NCBI GenBank assembly: GCA_018907035.1
Contig: JACCIC010000002.1
Span: 4,486,501 to 4,550,500, forward strand
DNA length: 64,000 bases
From: Sycobia sp. Sy_11
Taxonomy: Eukaryota; Arthropoda; Insecta; Hymenoptera; Epichrysomallidae
Reading direction: 5' to 3'
Below the pieces are notes generated by a model. The model worked only from the letters and a program-made list of their open reading frames with translations. It searched no databases and was not told where the DNA came from. The number at the start of each line of letters is the position of its first letter. Position 1 is the first letter of the stretch. Shown one piece after another: positions 48,700 through 59,574 of this stretch. Both the position numbers and the translations under genes were made by a program.

Positions 48700-50480
48700 A
48701 TATTTTTGTCTTTTCATTCGGGGTTTCTTTCCCATAGTCCTTTGTCCACAGAGCATATTTTGTTTTTTTGCCCTACCCTCTCTTCTCAGCAATGTCCTAG
48801 ACATTGTAACATATCAAAAATAAGCGAGAGCGAACTTTTCCCTAACCGCCACTTGGGGATGCGCCGGGTAGTCTAGACAAGCCTCCGGCTTGTAAATAGT
48901 ATAAAACTCATAAAATAAGAGCACTGTTACCAATAATATAATTAAATATGCGAAGTATTCCTGGACAACGATTTGAACAACCGTAAGTATTAGCACTCGC
49001 GTTGCTCACGATATTCGATCATGGGAGAGTACTGCGCGTTAACCTCTTACTCTGCGCTGCGGCCCCAACGTTTCGGAAACGGTTTTCTCCTTACCGTAAA
49101 TACTGCTGGACATATTCTCAGAGATTCGCTTTGACGAGATACTCCACAAGGGCAATGTTCTTGTGCTGCTCATGCGCCGATTTTATACAATCGAACGAAC
49201 TCTACGCGCAAAACACGCTCACACGCAGATTTTCACATGGCACACTCGAAAACACTTTCTCGCCGCTTCGAGTTAACGCAGTACAATCTAACTCAAAAAT
49301 ACAAATCTAACGCGAGAATATAAATCTAACAAGGAAATACAATTAAAATAATAAATTAAACTGCTTGTACTGAGTACAAATTAGAGTATACAGTTCGGTT
49401 GAAGGTCGATCACAAACTGAAGATTCATAAAGTTCATTTACGCCTCGGAAACGATACGACGAAGGGGAAGATATCTACCCGGACTTCAGATGGTGTTCAC
49501 CATCAAGAGAGCCTCTCCTAACCATAAATTATCCAGAATGGAGCGTCTTTCTAATCGCGCATCGCACGTGATGATCACGGGTGCAACGATCATAAATTAC
49601 CGATCTAATTTATGGTCGCCATTATCGCAAAATTATTTGTTTTTCCATCCTTAAAACATTAAGGGACATACACTTCCTTTGACACAAAGAGATAGGATGA
49701 GAGGAGAGAGGGAGAGAGAGGGAGAGAGAGAGATAGAGAGAGGATGAGCGCGCGAGCGAGAGAGATAGAGAGCGACGGGCCTGCTTGACCCTCGCAAGTC
49801 CATGTTGGTTATGGGCGCATCATGGGGGCGCATATACTTCAAATAATTTATGTTGTCGCTGTTTTTTTATTACCTTACATTTTAACGAATATAAAATTAT
49901 ATTAATGATTTACTTTCATTTAATTAGAATTTTTCTACCTTTTAAAAAAGGGATGCCAGGAATGGAACCTTATCTTTCTAATGGCATCCTACAACAAAAT
50001 TTCTATAATAACTGTGCAATTTACTAAAAATAATAGTGTTGTACAATTAAAAGTGCTTTGTTTTATGTATGAAAATGTATAATTTAATTTGAAAACTAAT
50101 TGAGTGGCGAAAATATTATTTATGTAAGTTATAAGTACAATGAGTCTAAATTCTATAAATAAATGAGATCAAATGTAGTTGGTTCGTAAATAACAAAAAA
50201 TTATTATTGTTGTTCTTATAATTAACGTACGAATAATAGGAAAGTTATTTGAGCCCATCAAATGAGCCAATTCATTCAGCTGAGTATCTATAGGTTTCCT
50301 TGACCTGGATCCACTGGAATCCATTACACAAAAATTCCAGTAAATCCTTGAATACCGTTAACTGTTAAGAAGTTATCGCCTTTTCGCCTACTGATGCTTG
50401 AAATCTTTCTTCCAAGACATTGACTAGGCGTAAAATCGGTTCTGCAAATAAATATGTATTGACAGTCACGTGAATTCCCC
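48700..50480. other. Mixed interval without a secure gene
   Basis: A minus frame at 48814-48996 encodes about 60 residues with one strong hydrophobic segment near its start. It lies just upstream of the LINE remnant and is unrecognised. A plus frame at 49002-49310 is Cys/Arg/Ser-rich and starts with ATG in a CpG-rich patch (49000-49310). No domain is visible. A GA tract lies at 49701-49773. Confidence 0.35.
49701..49773. repeat. (GA)n-rich tract
   Basis: Interrupted GA repeats with GGGA and GATA units. Confidence 0.85.
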
Positions 50481-50509
50481 ATAGGTACTCGCCCATTCGT
50501 CAAAGTCAA

Positions 50510-50745
50510 TGGGGTGTTTGGTGTTCGGATGCTAGAATACCAACCTTCCCATAGACGTCGTCGCGAAACACCTGAATATCGTACTCTATCTCTCGAACAC
50601 GAAACTCCCTATAAAAGTTGTTCCAACATGTATTTTATCGTTCAAACACAAAACTCCCCGCAACAGTCTTGAAACACCTAGATATCGTATTTCTACTGCA
50701 GAAACACAAAATTACAATATGTCAGGAACACAAAATTACAGTAGT
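50510..50745. repeat. Diverged inverted copy of the 60-bp minisatellite
   Basis: The words CGAACACGAAACTCCCTATA, AAACACCTGAATATCGTA and AAACACCTAGATATCGTA are reverse complements of words in the 28.4-29.0 kb array. About three to four diverged units remain. I did not see Helitron ends around it. Confidence 0.65.
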
Positions 50746-50749
50746 AGCA

Positions 50750-52180
50750 GTGTATAAGGTGTCTTATGTACTATAATTGATAACTTATACATCCGAGAGT
50801 TTCCGTAGGCCAATATTATAAAAATAAACAATTTGTTTCGTTTGGTAATTTTCTGCAAAATGAAATATAATAATATTGAATGGTTGTTTATTTTGAATTT
50901 GCTTTTCTTATCTGAACCTTTTATACTTCAAAAATATCTTTATAGCATAGCACCTTTTTTCGTTAATAGAAATGGGTTGAGGCAATAGAAAATGGAAATG
51001 GAAATATACACTCTTAGACCCACTCAGCGCGCGAATATTTTGCTTTGAATATGATTATATTTATATGGTCCAAGCACACAAGTACAGTAGAAAATTATAT
51101 CAAAGAAGTGACGAAATTTTCTGACATTGTACATTATTCTACAGTTTTTTTTAAATTAAGATAGGATGTAAAAATATTTAAAAATTTTTTCATTATAATC
51201 TAGTTCAAGATTATTTTAGGCACAAATATTTTTTTTTCATATTTACACTCTTAAGCGTGTTTGATGTACATATTAATAGTGTAATTCTCAAATTGAATTA
51301 TTTTTTTATCTTATCTTTAACAAAAAACTTCTTTTCATTCAATTAGATGAATATTAATAAAACTCTTGCTGTATATTGTATATATAGTATATGTTCCCAT
51401 CAGTGTTTTCAAGGATTTTCGTATTGTAAGAATTATCTATATAAGTATTGGTTTCAAATAATTTTTATATATTTTCTGTTCGTATAATTAAAAGTAAGTA
51501 ATACTTAATGATCTTTCAAACTTTATTTTATTTATCATATATGCGAAATACTTTTGAAATTTTTTCAATGACTTGATTTAATGTATTGATCTCAAAATTC
51601 ACAAATCATCTGTGTTTTTTTCGTTGAATACAGAATTTTTGGTATTGTTGGTGATATTTGTAGCACCTCCTGAATTTTTCTTCGGCGTCGCAAAATATTT
51701 ACTTCGACCATCTAACACTTAAATCTAATTATTTAAGAATTGCAATGTATTTGTCATTTTTTCTCTATTTTGTGCATTGGTCAGCGAGCGTCATGAGATT
51801 GTTGATAACAGAAGCTCAGCTGTTTACAATTAAAAAATATACAATCATTTTAGTCCTTACAATAGATAAATATATTAAAATTTGTTCTATTTACTCAAAT
51901 AAATTTAGTTTAGTTACTTTATAGACAATATAAAATCAACATTTATAAAGTACGTAATCCCTGTTGACTTGAGTATTCTTGAGAAATATTAAAATATTTA
52001 CAAAGTATAAATTATTGTAGATGTAAGACATTTGTAATGTAATTCATTTATCATTAATGTATTGTATTTATATAAATGAAATGTTTTTCTAATGAGACTT
52101 TTTTTCTTTGAACTCTTTTAGAAGGTTATTAAGCTAAATATACGCATTATACGTAGTGGAAAACTTAAAAATTAATGGTG
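50750..52180. other. Gene-free AT-rich interval
   Basis: No gene or defined repeat seen. Confidence 0.5.
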
Positions 52181-52189
52181 AAATTTTTG

Positions 52190-53337
52190 ATTCCGCAAAG
52201 TCAGGTTTTTAGATTAGATTTATTCATGAAACTTTTTACAGGAATTAGAGCTTCTATGTTCGGTTTGGATAATTAAGAGTTTATTTCGCATGGAGGGCAC
52301 TGTTTAAGAGAGCTTAATTCTGTTAATGAATTTGTTCTATGGATATTATACAAGGGGTACTGCCATATGAGATGATTAAGATCTTGTATTTCGAATCCGT
52401 AATCGCATTTGGTATTACGAACAACTTTGATTATGTTTAGGTATTCGTTTAAGTTAAAGTGGCGCTACGCCATCGACGAATCGAACCAATGAGCTCTCCG
52501 CTAAGATGTTTATTTTGGTACCACGGGCTCACCTTGCTGCTCCAAGAACTTGATATTACTATTAGCTTCTAGTTTTTCATAGTATGATTTTAAATACGAA
52601 TATGGCACTTTATATGTCACGGGATTTTGCAAAGTAGCAACTGGTGTTCATATCCGCCTCCTCGTTACCACTGATACCTATGTGAGCGGAAATCTAGTTT
52701 ATTCTAGCATTACGATTTATTTTTTGTAAAATTCGACATTCTTTTTGCTTATTTCTAGGATGTTCTAATTCACATCTGTATTGTTTTTAACATTGGTTAG
52801 TGCCAATATAACACTTAGAGAATCACTATGAATATTAATGTTGCGATTTTTCTTTTGTAAGGCGTTGTCTATCGTATCAGATAGAGCCACTACACTCGAC
52901 AGTGAAAACAGAAGCTTTTGGAATTATAGTTTTAATAATGGTTATTTTAAGCTATGGACATATACATGCAGTACCTACGGATAAACCATTCTCATATTTG
53001 CTTCCACCCATAAATATTTCTATCGAGTCATCATTTTCCAATAAACCATTAGGTAATTCATTCGTATTACGATCTGCTTGTAGTACTTTTCAGTTTGTAT
53101 AGTCTGTAAGTATGGGAGTTTTTATTGATTCAAGTTCACTTGGAAAGAGAGTATCCGTCTATATGAGATGATCAAGGCCGATTATACTCTTAATGGACTT
53201 ATTTAAGACAGATACTTTTTTCCTTCAGTTATTAATTATACTTTTTAGATGGTTTTAATGGTACAGTGAGCTATAGAGCTATTATTACTAAGCTCTCTTA
53301 ATAGAAAATTATTGGACAATGTCTTTGTTTGATTTTG

Positions 53338-53378
<41 letters not shown>

Positions 53379-53950
53379 ATTCGTCTAAAAATAAATTAGT
53401 CCGCGTACTCATATGTAGGCCTAATGACATCCTAATTTCTGAATACTATATTCTGTCAAGTTTCATTATTTTAGTTTTGTAAACAGGGAAATATATAAAC
53501 CACATATAGTCAATAATTGTCTTTTCATTGCTTTTCTAGAATGTCATTAATGTTTACGGATGTGGACTCCAATATGTACCCTTAAGGTAATTAATCATAT
53601 TAAGTACTCTGTTGCATTTTTCTAGTACATGCCGGATTTGATTATTGAATGTCAAATGGTAGTCAATGTATAGACCAAGAAATCAGACGGTGTCTTTAGC
53701 AGTTATTGTTGTCCCAGAAATAGAAATATTTGATTCGTCTGAATATATTCCATTTATATGAAAGTGAACATACTCTATTTTTGTTGTTGATATCTCGAGG
53801 CACATAACCATTAAGTTGGTGGTAATTACCTCAATTGATGCATCCAAAATTGGTTTGGCTAAAAAAGGGTCCTTGGGTCTGACGTATAATACGATGTCAT
53901 CAGCAAACGGTAGTATTTTAACTCACAAGATTCTGTGACTCGTAATTGGA
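52190..53950 (-). mobile_element. LINE remnant with RT and RNase H (I/Jockey-type)
   Basis: On the minus strand the catalytic FADDIVLY-type RT motif is readable at about 53890-53915. An FLGLYIDYHLTF motif (about 53645-53680), a TYWSPHP segment and a KLDRIYSSVIRMSLG segment (about 53420-53465) follow. An RNase H domain comes next, with an IFMGGSKYENG motif (catalytic Asp replaced), KASVFTVECS (about 52895-52925) and a DSLSVILAL motif (about 52800-52835). It ends in a CDYGFEIQDLNHLIWQYPLY segment (about 52340-52400). It is broken by many stops and shifts and by a (TA)n tract at 53340-53375. The RNase H domain suggests the I, Loa or R1 groups more than plain Jockey. No poly-A tail was identified. 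Confidence 0.8.
53340..53375. repeat. (AT)n microsatellite
   Basis: Uninterrupted AT tract inside the LINE remnant. Confidence 0.95.
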
Positions 53951-54399
53951 TGGAAAGTTTTATTGAAATCTCAATTGAAATTGAAATTTCATTGAAACTG
54001 AAAATTGATTTCCAAGTGATTTAAGGATAATTTTAAATAATTTTCTTGATAATGATTCGATTATTACAAGCGATTTAAATTGGTTTTCACCGATTTTCAA
54101 ATAACTCCATTAAGGGAGTCCTAAGATTTCACAGAGTGAACAGGTCGCCAGTATAATTTTATATGGGTAGGTATTTAGGAAATAAAAAAATGTAATACTT
54201 TATTATCTACAATTCTCTTGTTCAACAAATAAACTTTTCAAAGACTGCCCGCAAGTACGTGTCAAAATAATTTTTGAATTATATGTTCATAGTACTGAAT
54301 TTCCATATTGTAAATAAATGAGTGCATAGGCACACTTTTAATAAGTAACCTTTTTATTGAATAATAATAATAAGTAATAATTTCGAAACTTACTCGAAT

Positions 54400-54452
<53 letters not shown>

Positions 54453-55005
54453 CATATACTTGCAAGACTATGTAAGCTGGATTTCAATACTTTCTTTTAT
54501 TTAAATTAAAAATAATTTAATACAATATTGATATATTAGTTTATTCTGAGGAAATCTATATATATATATTTACTTTTTTCTTTTATTTAAATAATAAACT
54601 TGGATTTTGACAAAATCTGTTAAACCAACCTGAATTCTGAAACTTACACGAATTGGTACTCATTTATATTTATATATACTTGACTATGTAATAATGGATT
54701 TCAATACTTTCTTTTGTTCAAACTAGAAATAATTGATTATAATCCTGAAATGTCATTTTATTACCATTTTAAGCTACAACTTTTTTTTCAAAATGAAGAA
54801 CATTTACGTGTGACTGTAGTTTAACTAGGAAAAATATCATTTATATAAATACAATACATTTCAGAGAAGAGCTATTAATGATTAGAATGTCCAATACACC
54901 ATACTTATACACACCATACTTGCCTTATTTTGTACTGTTGTCTAAAGTTATTTTAAAGTCTAAAATTATTTTAAAGATATACTACGATGATATATTGATA
55001 TTTTT
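53951..55005. other. AT-rich 5' flank of the CAP gene
   Basis: It holds an AT tract at 54402-54449. A segment near 54620-54750 repeats words found at about 54380-54530 (AAACTTAC..CGAATTG, GGATTTCAATACTTTCTTTT), suggesting an old local duplication. A TTTTTTCAG acceptor-like site lies at 55001-55009, directly before the CAP start codon. Confidence 0.5.
54402..54449. repeat. (AT)n microsatellite
   Basis: Uninterrupted AT tract of about 48 bases. Confidence 0.95.
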
Positions 55006-55010
55006 TCAGC

Positions 55011-57093
55011 ATGGACGTAAAAAACATCTTGGTTTTTATTGTACTTGTTCTTCCAGCAGTATTTTCCGAAGACACTGATTACTGTAAAATAAAGAATTGT
55101 CGAAAAAAAACTCACACTATTTGCCAATATCCAGTAAGTTTAATATAGAGTAAGATTTATCCTAATAGTGTAAAACATAATTGTATCGGTAAATAAATTC
55201 ATTTAAACCACTCCTAACTCAAAATCGCAACTTGAACCTCCTTTTTGTAAGATGTAGTGTCCTAGTGTATTAATTATTTACTTCATGAGATTAACATGCC
55301 TCTCTTCGACGAGGGGTAAACTGTTGTATAACAAAACTAATCAATTTCCACTCCATTGATAACATTTATATTATTAAATTTGTATTATTAAATTATGTTC
55401 TAATTCTGATTGTTTTGATAAAATATTTTATTCTCAACTTCATGAAATATAACGAGGTCTTGAGTTTTATATAAAAATATTTATATATATTACAGAATTT
55501 AGAAGTATCAGTCAATTGTGGAGAATCATTTATCCGTACAGAAATCAATAATGAAACACGACAATTTATCATAGATGCTCATAATTTTTATAGAATGCCT
55601 TACAGATTGCGTCTAGAAAAATTAGTCTCAGTACCTGACGGATTGGAACCCGAAACTCCTGTAAGTGATTGCGATTCTTTTTTCAATTTAATTCACTTTA
55701 TTAAATTATTCAAAAAAATTTAGATCGTACCGTTGGAATGGGACGAAGAGTTAGCAATGATTGCTCAAAGATGGGCTAATCAATGCGAAAATAAACCTGA
55801 CGTCTGTAGAAATGTGGGTAAGAACATTAATTTTTACCGCTTTCATTGCTCTTGTTTTGTCATCTGAATAGAGAATTAAAACGATCTAAAATTTAACTGT
55901 AGAATGAATTTGAGACAAGCGATTTTTTCTAGATGTAATTTTTCATACTGACTCACAGATAATACATGAAGTTTTACAGAAACGATTAGGCTTAAAATCG
56001 GCAAATATGTTCAGTAGATCTACAGAATGTTCCGTATATTGACCAGATACGATATCAGCTTCTGAATGATCCGGGGCAGTTCTATATAAAAAGTCTATGT
56101 GTATTTTGAGTAATTACGTAAAGTTCTTGTAATGCTTGAAAATGTTGATCAACCAATGTGAAATTATGAAAACTTTCCTGCAGTTCCGGCCAGAAATAGG
56201 AGAGATTTGATTTTGTGATAAATTTGAGTAGTCGTAAACTAATTCATATCCCGTCGCGGAGAATAGTCCCTCTTGATAATTCTTATAAATTATCATCCAA
56301 TTCTTTGTCCTATATGCAACTACATATTGACTTTTTGGCACAAATCGGCTGATCATTACAGCAATTTACAACTATGTGTACTTATATCGGAGGTACCCTC
56401 TATAGCTAAGAGTTAATTAATGATCTGACAGTTTCATGATAGTTTTGACATATATCTGATAGTTTCATCATAGCATTTTCTTCGGCAAACTTTATAGAAG
56501 AGAGATAGCACTATAAGGCTTAAAACTTGTGTGCATTATTGACATATATAGTTTAATATGCAAGAAATAGTTTAATTTAGTTTAATTTTATTTTCTCTCA
56601 AGAAATTGGAAGCAGAAAAATACGACGAAGAGATATGGACACACTTATTTAATTCGATATTTAAGTATTTATATTACATAACTGACAATATAAATTATAT
56701 ATTTTCTACTGGTTAGAGCGATTTACCGTTACCCAACGTGTGGCTGTCCAAAATCCTCATAAGGCAATTTTAGAGTATGGATTCCACCTGTTAATTGTAG
56801 AATGGTATAATGAAGAGTTAAAGGAGAGAAAAGCTCACATGTATCGGTACTTATATTAATTATTAATTTATTTATACATGTTTATTTGCAAATTAATTAT
56901 AATTTTTATATGAACATAATATTCTTATTTTTGCAGTTCCGGATTGGCTTCAAGCTCTACATCCAATAATGATACTCAATTACCGTGGGGGAATGCTAAT
57001 AGAATTGGATGTGGTATAATCCAAGCAATACAGAAGAGATTTTTTTATACATTCTTTGTATGCAACTACGGATTTATGCCACTAGGCAACTAG
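55011..57093 (+). CDS. Secreted CAP-superfamily protein, antigen 5-like
   Basis: Predicted secreted cysteine-rich CAP protein (insect antigen 5/venom-allergen group), 222 residues from five exons: 55011-55133, 55496-55660, 55724-55817, 56717-56846 and 56937-57093. All junctions are GT-AG, with phases 0, 0, 1 and 2, and give one open frame. Seen: a signal peptide at about residues 1-19; a DYCKIKNC motif at 23-30 typical of the antigen 5 N-terminus; a DAHNFYR motif at about 68-74 (CAP helix with its His); a [15 protein letters not shown] segment at about 102-117; RFTVTQRVA where RFxVGQN is usual; a LIVEWYNEE segment; NDTQLPWGN where GHYTQ-VW is usual; an IGCG motif; and a C-terminal VCNYG. The second conserved His and the GQN are thus replaced. 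The stop follows the final GN, a few residues short of the usual tail. No stops or shifts occur. Function is unknown; family members act as venom or haemolymph proteins. It could also be a recently decaying gene. A poly-A signal candidate lies at 57327-57332. Confidence 0.85.
55930..56540 (-). pseudogene. Unidentified degraded coding-like sequence, antisense in CAP intron 3
   Basis: The minus strand inside the 899-bp third intron has an 80-codon open frame (56114-56356). Other frames before and after it also read like protein: a [22 protein letters not shown] stretch at about 56120-56190 and an [20 protein letters not shown] stretch at about 56020-56085. Frame changes between them suggest a broken gene or transposon fragment. 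I do not recognise the family. It may be chance openness, but three adjacent hydrophilic, mixed-composition segments in an AT-rich intron are unusual. Confidence 0.35.
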
Positions 57094-57326
57094 GAAGATG
57101 ATACTGGGATTTGAAATTCTGAAAATTTACTTATTATGACTCCAAAATTTATACTGATAACAGTTTTTTTAACACTATTGAGATTAAAAATTTGCACAAA
57201 ATTACAAAAAATGAATAATCTATTATAACAAAACATTTATCGCATCACTTCAGCATCGAAGTTACAACTTTCGTATGATTGTTTAGCTGTCGTAATCTGA
57301 AATATCCTTCAACACCAAGCTTTTGA

Positions 57327-57332
57327 AATAAA
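57327..57332 (+). terminator. Candidate poly-A signal for the CAP gene
   Basis: AATAAA about 235 bases after the stop codon. It is the first good match in the 3' flank. Confidence 0.5.
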
Positions 57333-57339
57333 AAAATAA

Positions 57340-58910
57340 CACTTATGCGTTGATGTGTAGTTGATCTAAAAAAAAGATAACCACTCTGGACTTCGTGTTA
57401 TTCATCAGTACGAACCCATAAAAATAAAATAAGAAATAATTCTGTGTTTGCTAGAATTTTTTGTAAAAAAACCATAATTATCGCTATTTTTTCATTAATA
57501 ATTGTCATTCATGTTCAAATTTGAAATTGGTCAAGAACTATCTGAAATTTGTAACCTTATACAGTATTAATTAAAATTGAGTATCTAGCTTTTAAGGAAC
57601 GTCAAAATTGTATTAAGCATTCATTTGAAATGCAAATAATTCGATTTAATAGTTTCATTAAGGGACCGATAAAATAGTTACAAGAGAAAGAGTTCCCGTA
57701 GTGGAAAAAGATTAAAGGGGCAACCTGTCCTCGTGGGAAATTTAGCACTTTCAATCCTTCATAATGCAATTCGAAAACAATTCACCTGGTAGAATGTTTA
57801 TACAAGGCTCTTTGCTTGTATGTTTTTACATGTCCAAAAGCAAATACTCGTGCAAGAGCATCTGCTGTGAGACAACTTGCAAGACAACTGGAATTTCCTC
57901 CAGTCCAAAATAATGGTACGATCGTGTAAAATTGATAAAAGTTCTTGAGCAAATTCATTCACAACAATCCACTTGTTAACTCTTTGAATATTTCGGATAA
58001 TTACGGAACACTATTTTCAATATTGGCCATCCTTATTTGCATTATCTGTAGTATTATTTTCCTACCGTTATCTAATGTTACTTGATTTATATGAAAATCT
58101 AATTGTAAATCATCTGAAATGCATCGAGTACGTGTTATTTTTTAAAATATATATAATACTTCTTCAAACTCCCAGATAATAGTTATTTTACGCAATCGTA
58201 GAGAAAGTATTGATAGGTGACTTCATATTGCGTTTAAAGCACAAACGGCTTTAAACTATTAGAACAGCTTTTACTTTCTTATTATGTAGATTGGTTTATA
58301 AATAAGGTTCTAAAAACCTTGATTTTAAAAAGATCCATCGAATCGTCAACATCAGAACACTGTAATACTATACCACGGAAGTTCTGACCTATAGTTATGA
58401 ATTTTTATCACTATTTTTTGTTTCTTGAAACTCCTTTGGTAGATTGCAATTCTATAGCTTATTAACAGCTATCTATTAGTATCTATTCCTTCTCAGAAAT
58501 GTCTCATCAGCACTTGCCTATTATAAACTACATCGAAAACACCATCTGCATAGCCTTTATAGCTATCAATCTATTCTATAATTTTTTAATTATAATGCAC
58601 TACATGAAAGCCATCAGCTTTATAAATTTCTAATCGATCATTGTAGTATAATCACTATTTTTATAGAAAATTTTCAATGTGTTATAAAATTGAAAAAAAC
58701 GTATTATAATATTTAAAAGTAATTTTCTCAATTCTATAAAATTATTTTTTTAATTTTTGTCCTTTTATTAGTTAAATACCAACATTTTATAAACTATTTA
58801 TAATTAATTCACTATTAATATTTGTAAAAAGACATCATTGTATGATCATCTGGAATAACAGTATTTTGAATGTGAGATTTGAAATTGCAACAATCGGTTA
58901 TATATGAAAA
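57340..58910. other. Gene-free AT-rich interval
   Basis: AT-rich DNA without a supported gene or repeat. Confidence 0.5.
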
Positions 58911-58917
58911 AGTTAGG

Positions 58918-59570
58918 TCACTTGATTTAACCTTTCTAGATTATTTCTATTGGGGTTATGTAAAGGATCGGGTATTCAACAAAATGCTAAAATTTAGATG
59001 AATTACGTCGAAGCATTGTTGACGAATCAGCTGTCCTGACCACTTAAATCATAGAAAATGGCTCTGTCATTCGTCGATTAGGTTACTGTCAAGAATTATA
59101 TGGAGAACTGTGAACAAATGTTTAACAATATAAGTGAGATGCAAGGGAATATACGGGACAGAAGCACCCATCCTGAAAGTCAAGGGTATTCACGTTAATC
59201 AAGCATCCTAAAGGTAACAAAGCACTACGTCCATATCGTTGTTTCTGGGCAACGCGAAAAGTAAGTTTTTTAGCGTTATTTTAAAATTAAATAACCTGTG
59301 AATGACCTGAAAGATCAAACGTAATTTATGACCTTAGAATCTTTTTGGACGTAAAATTTTCCGCCCGCGATTGCTGACGTCAACGAAGGAGTTTTCCATT
59401 TACAAACGTCAAGTTGAGCTCCAAAAAAACTTTCGAAGCCATTGACAAGGTCAAATCCAAGGACAAGATTAGATTTCTCGTTAAAACTTACTTTAAAAGT
59501 GACCTTTTCCAATATTAATTTACTTGAGAAATTATTTCATTGCTTCTTGAGATTTTGGACACCCTGTATA
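58918..59570 (+). mobile_element. Mariner-like element, 3' part
   Basis: The plus strand reads DLTFLDYFYWGYVKDRVFNK at 58921-58980. This matches the usual D-DFF-WG-VKD region of mariner-superfamily transposases around the third catalytic acid. A LDELRR-like segment follows in another frame and then decayed sequence. About 460 bases downstream the sequence ends in GGACACCCTGTATA (59557-59570), a typical terminal motif beside TA. Stops and shifts make it inactive, and the 5' part is absent. It is a different family from the copies at 36 and 41 kb. Confidence 0.65.
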
Positions 59571-59574
59571 ACTG

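Noticed and set aside
52902..53102. Plus-strand frame that looks like a small secreted peptide
   Set aside because: It begins with GTG and lies exactly opposite the RNase H domain of the LINE remnant. The minus strand gives the meaningful reading.
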